From: Isoetes taiwanensis | Lineage: Eukaryota > Streptophyta > Lycopodiopsida > Isoetales > Isoetaceae | Direction: 5' to 3' | Length of the DNA: 64,000 nucleotides | Assembly (NCBI GenBank): GCA_021234155.1 | Contig: JAJEKV010000053.1 | Location: 2,712,077-2,776,076, forward strand | Shown here: positions 60,415 to 64,000 of the stretch, one piece after another | Layout: every line of letters begins with the position of its first letter | How positions within the stretch are numbered: position 1 is the first letter of the stretch | Position numbers and translations under genes: made by a program | Notes under the pieces: model-generated | What the model was told of the DNA's origin: nothing | The model's database searches: none | Seen by the model: only the letters and a program-made list of their open reading frames with translations

Positions 60415-61464
60415 CAGGGATCGGTTCAATACTGTATACGTTTTATACTCAATACGTATTATTCGAATAATACGGCACTAATTTGAAATATAATACATCA
60501 AAAATATGGCAAAAAAAAATTCCGGCGTCGGAAATTTTTTGGCGTAAAACAAAACCGGTTTAAACTACGCTGAAACTCTTCGGCGATAGCTTAAACCTTG
60601 TTTCCCTTATTTTTACGTAAAGCGAAACTGAAGGTTTAAACTACAAAACTTCCATAGCATAGCGAAGGTTCGGCATCTCAGCTCTCCTCTGCACTTGCTA
60701 TACGTGATTCTGATCCTTCTGCTGCATGTGGTCGCTTTGCTCCACTTCAGTGGGCTGATTTAGCTGAAGATAATACTGTCTTGTCGAAGGACCAAGTTAC
60801 ATCTTCAAACTCTCCTGAGATTCCGGTAATTATATCGGATTTGACGCCATTACAGATTGAGTGCGGTTAGACTCTTAAGCAGACCTTATCTCCTTTTACT
60901 TATCTAGTATGGAGTAAGCACATGGTGTCGCAGGCTCGTGTTCCAGCAGCATCTTCTTGTGTTTACACAACTAGATGAGAAATATTCATTTTGTACTTAT
61001 TCTTGCTCATTAATAAACTTTTTGTTCGTCCTTCAAAAAAAATAAAAATAAAAAATAAAAAAAAATTGGCATTTCCTTTTTTTTTTTTTATTTTCCTTGT
61101 AAAGCAGTTATTTAAACTTCTGCTGAAGAAGATTTTGCTTACGCGAAAAAAAAAAATTCAAAAAAAAAGATTTGAATTTCGGCGTTTAAACCCAAAAACT
61201 TTTTTTCGTTTAGCAAAAGCTGAAGGTTTTGCTTATCACGATCTTCGGTTGCTTATCGCGATTTTTTTTTTTTTTTTAAGTTTCGCGTACGCTTACGCGA
61301 AAAAAGTTTCGCGTAAGCGAAACTAAAGGTTTCGCTTACGCAAAAAAAAATTTTTCCGGCCGGTAGGTTAAAAATACAAAAAATACATATTTAACCTAAA
61401 AATACGTATTTTTGGACTTTATACATCTGGAAAAATAATTTTGTACGTACAGAACCTATCCCTG
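60415..61464 (+). mobile_element. Non-autonomous hAT-like element with embedded LINE scrap
   Basis: Ends CAGGGATCGGTTC and its inverse GAACCTATCCCTG (12 of 13 matching). The flanks are ATCACGAT (60,407-60,414) and GTCACGAT (61,465-61,472), an 8-bp duplication with one difference. CAGGG termini plus 8 bp are the hAT rule. No transposase is present. The middle has repeated TTCGCTTACGCGAAA hairpins and, at about 60,670-61,075, a sequence with an A-rich end (FAPLQWADLAED in one frame) that looks like a small LINE fragment. Confidence 0.8.
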
Positions 61465-61472
61465 GTCACGAT

Positions 61473-61580
61473 ATCAGCAAACTGGAGGGTTATCATTTTT
61501 CATTCCGACCTGCAGACGATGTCGGTGCTTAAACCTATGGGAGCGGTCTGTAACGCCGGCTTCGAAAACTGCGTTTGGTA
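61473..61580 (+). pseudogene. ParB-methyltransferase gene of E2, third part
   Basis: Resumes after the hAT-like element and covers NWRVI-like text to SVLKPMGAVCNAGFENCVW, ending at GTTTG|GTAAGC, the same donor as E1 exon 5. Confidence 0.85.
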
Positions 61581-61596
61581 AGCTTTAAATTTATTA

Positions 61597-62856
61597 GCAT
61601 TCTGCAGGATGGAGCATCTTCTCCTGCGGCGCTGTTGTTGCAGTCTCTTCGCCATTGTGTGGCATTCGGGAAGCCGTCTGTGCATGTGGAGTTGCCTTTG
61701 GCACTGTTGTATGGTCTCTGGCCTTTCCCACATGCATCCCCTTTTCTCACAGGAGTGTTGCGGGCTTGGGATCATGTGTGTGTGCTCTTCTTGCTAGATT
61801 ATGCCTCAGTTTATCACCACTCTTCTCCTTTCTTGTGGGTTCCTCTACCCCCTGCGCACTTGCCCGTGCATGCTTTCCTTGGCGCGAGCCCGTTGGGCGG
61901 ACTCTTTGTGCTCACCTTGGAGGATTGGTATTGGGGTGGTCAGCTAGCCGTGGGAGTTCTTTTGAGCTGGCTTTACGCTGAGGCGTGGCCAGGGCTATCA
62001 CGGGAACCGCGTGGCGGTATTCAACTTCACATACCTATAGTCCCTCGGGGATGATGTGGTGGTGCGGGTTTGGAAGGTTCATCCTGATGTTGTGTCTTCT
62101 TGCTTTGTGCGGTCTTCTTCACCAGGGTCTGGCCATTCATGACACCACTTGCCCCCTTCCAGCAAGCGGTCTCTGCGACTTCGGGGTTCGATGGCCTTCG
62201 GTTTGGGCGTGGACATGGAGCTCACTTCCCCACCAAAGTTAGGGTGCTTACGTGGCGGGGTGATGCCTGCATTGTATCGGGGGTGAATGCCCTTGTGAGT
62301 CGGTTTAGGCGGGTGTGAGCCCTCTCGCCCTTGTTGTGGCCTTCATCATGAGGCGTGGGCATTATGCGGTTTTATGCCCTCACTTGCCCGGTGCACAGGG
62401 GATTGGGTTAGGGCTCTCTGTTTGAATTGAGATTGACTAGCCGGCGATTCTTTTGCTTCATATTATCACGGTGCTTGGCAGCTCTTGCGGCGAAAGAAAC
62501 CTACATCTGTCGCGTGGCTTGGTTGGTGTAGCTGATTTGGAAGCGGCGGTTGTGGATCTTTTAGGGGATTCGGCGACTGCGGCCTCTCGATTCTAGACTC
62601 ATGTACAAGCTATTTCAAAGCTTTCTGGTGTTCCCGGGAGTAGTAGAGCGGAAGTTTGCCATTTGGCGGGACTTCTTGGGTGTTGTAGATGGTGATGGTC
62701 GGTTTGTACAGCAATAGAGTTGCAGTTTTTCTGTGAGTTTGTTGTGGAGTGTCGAGGTATCGCTGTCTCTTTGGGGCAGTTCTCCTTCCTCCTCACTTGC
62801 TTTGTAACATTACCATTCTTTTAATATATTGATGACACAGTTCTTCAAAAAAAAAA
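61597..62856 (+). mobile_element. GC-rich retroposon with A-tail in an E2 intron
   Basis: Absent from the corresponding E1 intron. Much richer in G and C than its surroundings. It ends with an A-run (62,847-62,856) preceded by CTTTTAATATATTGATGACA, and the flanks resemble each other (AAATTTATTAGC left, AAATTTTATTGC right), which suggests an imperfect target duplication. Overlapping open frames exist on the plus strand (61,575-62,054, 61,985-62,242) but none shows a known motif. A LINE 3' end or a processed transcript copy are the two options. Confidence 0.6.
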
Positions 62857-62884
62857 TTTTATTGCTTTTCTATTTACTGTAACT

Positions 62885-63060
62885 CCATGGTATAAATTTA
62901 TACCACAGTTGCCTTAAGGTTTAAATTCATACGGATGGATCAATCGTGGTATAAGTTTACACAGCAAAGCAACCTTCGTATAAATTCATACGACATGGCA
63001 CCGTGGTATAAATTTATACAGCAAGGCAACCGTGGTATAAATTTATACCTCCACACCACT
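62885..63060. repeat. Palindrome array in E2 methyltransferase intron
   Basis: About six copies or degenerate copies of the 16-bp palindrome, several in the form GTATAAATTCATAC, at the same intron position as 52,745-52,925 in E1. Confidence 0.9.
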
Positions 63061-63121
63061 GGGCTAACTTATTTTTATTGTTTTCTTCCTACTAATTTTT
63101 AATTGATGTATTGTTTGGCAG

Positions 63122-63787
63122 GCTAAAAACGAACGTCAAGGGTCATGGTGGTGGTCCGCGCTTAGTGAGCTGTTTTGAGCATTTCCATATAGGTTTTTAC
63201 AGCACGGACGCCAAAAAGACCATGGCTCATTTCAATATACAGAATGAGAAGATCCCTCCCTGCAATGCTTTTTCAAGACCGGCTGTTTACGCAAAAGTTA
63301 AGAGACCCACGAGACAAAGGCGTTGTGGTGTCCCATTATCGAAAACCACGAGGCTTATTAATAACTTAATACGATGGTTTTCGCCCGACCGGATTTTGGA
63401 TGCTTTTTTCGAACAGGCACCACGGCAATTTATTTATATAAAGCGGTGGGCTATAATGTTGTCTCTGTCGACATACACCCTAATAAAATAAGTTTCATCA
63501 GGACCAGGATAAGCTCTTGTGAATCCTTTCCTGATGAAAACGAGGAACCGGGAGCAAAGAACGGTGCTGGCGATGTTAAAGGCACTTATACAGAAATCTA
63601 GCCTCCTATTACGGGGAGAAAAGACGAGGAGGTGGAGTTTGTCGACCTGGAGCCTGTGCCGGAGAAACTGCCTGCGCCAATAGGATTGGAATCAGAAGTA
63701 GGCGTCTCCGCTGTTGTGTCCTCGCAAGAGCCAGATCCTAAGGGGTACGAGAGTCCTGTGGACTGGGAAGAGCCACCTCCCGTATGA
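63122..63787 (+). pseudogene. ParB-methyltransferase gene of E2, last exon with AdoMet-binding motif
   Basis: Begins after a CAG acceptor with LKTNVKGHGGGPRLVS, equivalent to E1 exon 6. Read over a frame change at about 63,400, it gives NLIRWFSPDRILD, then a F-x-TGTTAIYLYKA segment and VVSVDIHPNK, which fits methyltransferase motif I (D-x-F-x-GTG-T) and the acidic end of the next strand. It is clearer here than in E1. The acidic tail ends with DWEEPPPV and a TGA at 63,785, again within a palindrome variant. Confidence 0.8.
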
Positions 63788-64000
63788 GTTTATACAGACA
63801 GAATTATAAACTTCTTTCATTGTAAACTATGTGCTAAGAATTATAATATATTTTGATGAAAATTTTTAAACTGAAAGCTTTGTCTCTTCAACAATGCTTA
63901 ATTAGAACAACTCTTTCTTGCTCCATGATTTCACACTCTTTGTCTTTCATATGTTTGATTTTATTAGTACTTATATTAAGCTTGCAAAAAGACAAACTAT
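63788..64000. other. E2 subterminal region
   Basis: Inverse of E1 51,770-51,975 with small differences; no gene expected. Confidence 0.85.

Larger units (their letters stand above)
46403..64000 (-). mobile_element. E2: internally deleted copy of the E1-type element, carrying four nested insertions
   Basis: The left border at 46,403 begins AACAAAGTTTAAATTGAAAC, the same terminus as E1. Going right: minus-strand 3' end of the E1-type plus gene (to 49,871), then plus-strand methyltransferase gene from 49,872, which continues at 60,264, 61,473 and 62,880-63,787, then the subterminal region. By comparison with E1 its other end should lie about 270 bp past the window. Relative to E1, the segment equal to about 54,875-59,050 is deleted. 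The insertions are a LINE, E1 itself, a hAT-like element and an A-tailed retroposon. The 4 bp before the border are TAAT; the matching duplicate would be outside the window. Confidence 0.88.

Noticed and set aside
61575-62318. Overlapping plus-strand open frames of 62-159 codons
   Set aside because: They overlap in different frames in a GC-rich retroposon and show no domain motif.

Overview
Nuclear DNA of a land plant, AT-rich and dominated by mobile elements. Plant origin is supported by a fragment of a plant UDP-glycosyltransferase PSPG box (21.2-21.4 kb), a small secreted cysteine-rich lipid-transfer-like reading frame (41.8-42.1 kb), plant-style Ty1/copia and LINE remnants, and short AT-rich introns with GT/AG borders. 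The species is not determined; a non-seed plant such as a fern is my guess only. No ordinary single-copy gene is clearly intact. Many frames are broken by one-base changes in homopolymers, so part of the apparent decay may be assembly error.

Layout. (1) 1-11,515: a tandem satellite of about 37 monomers of about 306 bp. (2) 11.5-13.3 kb: a decayed Ty1/copia internal region. (3) 15.4-35.0 kb: a direct duplication of about 4.05 kb. The first copy (15,366-30,478) is split by an 11,057-bp element, here E0 (18,379-29,435), with perfect 27-bp terminal inverted repeats and a 4-bp target duplication. The second copy (30,985-35,026) is the empty site. E0 carries a broken RNase H-like/BAH-like transposon protein on +, a coiled-coil/RING-like gene on -, a captured UGT fragment and several internal duplications. 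(4) 35.3-39.3 kb: a multi-exon minus-strand gene with a coiled coil and Cys-rich motif. (5) 41.8-42.1 kb: the LTP-like gene. (6) 44.4-46.4 kb: a pogo-like transposase with frame breaks.

(7) 46.4 kb to the window end is the most interesting part: two copies of one apparently undescribed DNA element, one nested inside the other. E1 (51,502-60,259; 8,758 bp) has 30-bp terminal inverted repeats (29/30) and the target duplication ACTA. It carries two divergent genes. On the minus strand is a six-exon gene for a ParB-like domain fused to a beta-class amino-DNA methyltransferase. On the plus strand is a protein with a proline-rich N-terminus, a domain with the LDN..REN / GHTH signature (I believe DUF7869) and an acidic tail. 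E1 sits in the methyltransferase exon of E2, an inverted, internally deleted relative (46,403 to beyond 64,000). E2 was also hit by a 5'-truncated LINE (47,081-49,348), a small hAT-like element (60,415-61,464) and a GC-rich A-tailed retroposon (about 61.6-62.86 kb). Introns and the shared promoter region of E1/E2 hold arrays of a 16-bp palindrome, GGTATAAATTTATACC, separated by short variable spacers.

Working together (inference): the plus-strand protein would be the mobilising enzyme, and the ParB-methyltransferase would mark element or target DNA, with the palindrome arrays as a candidate cis-acting site.
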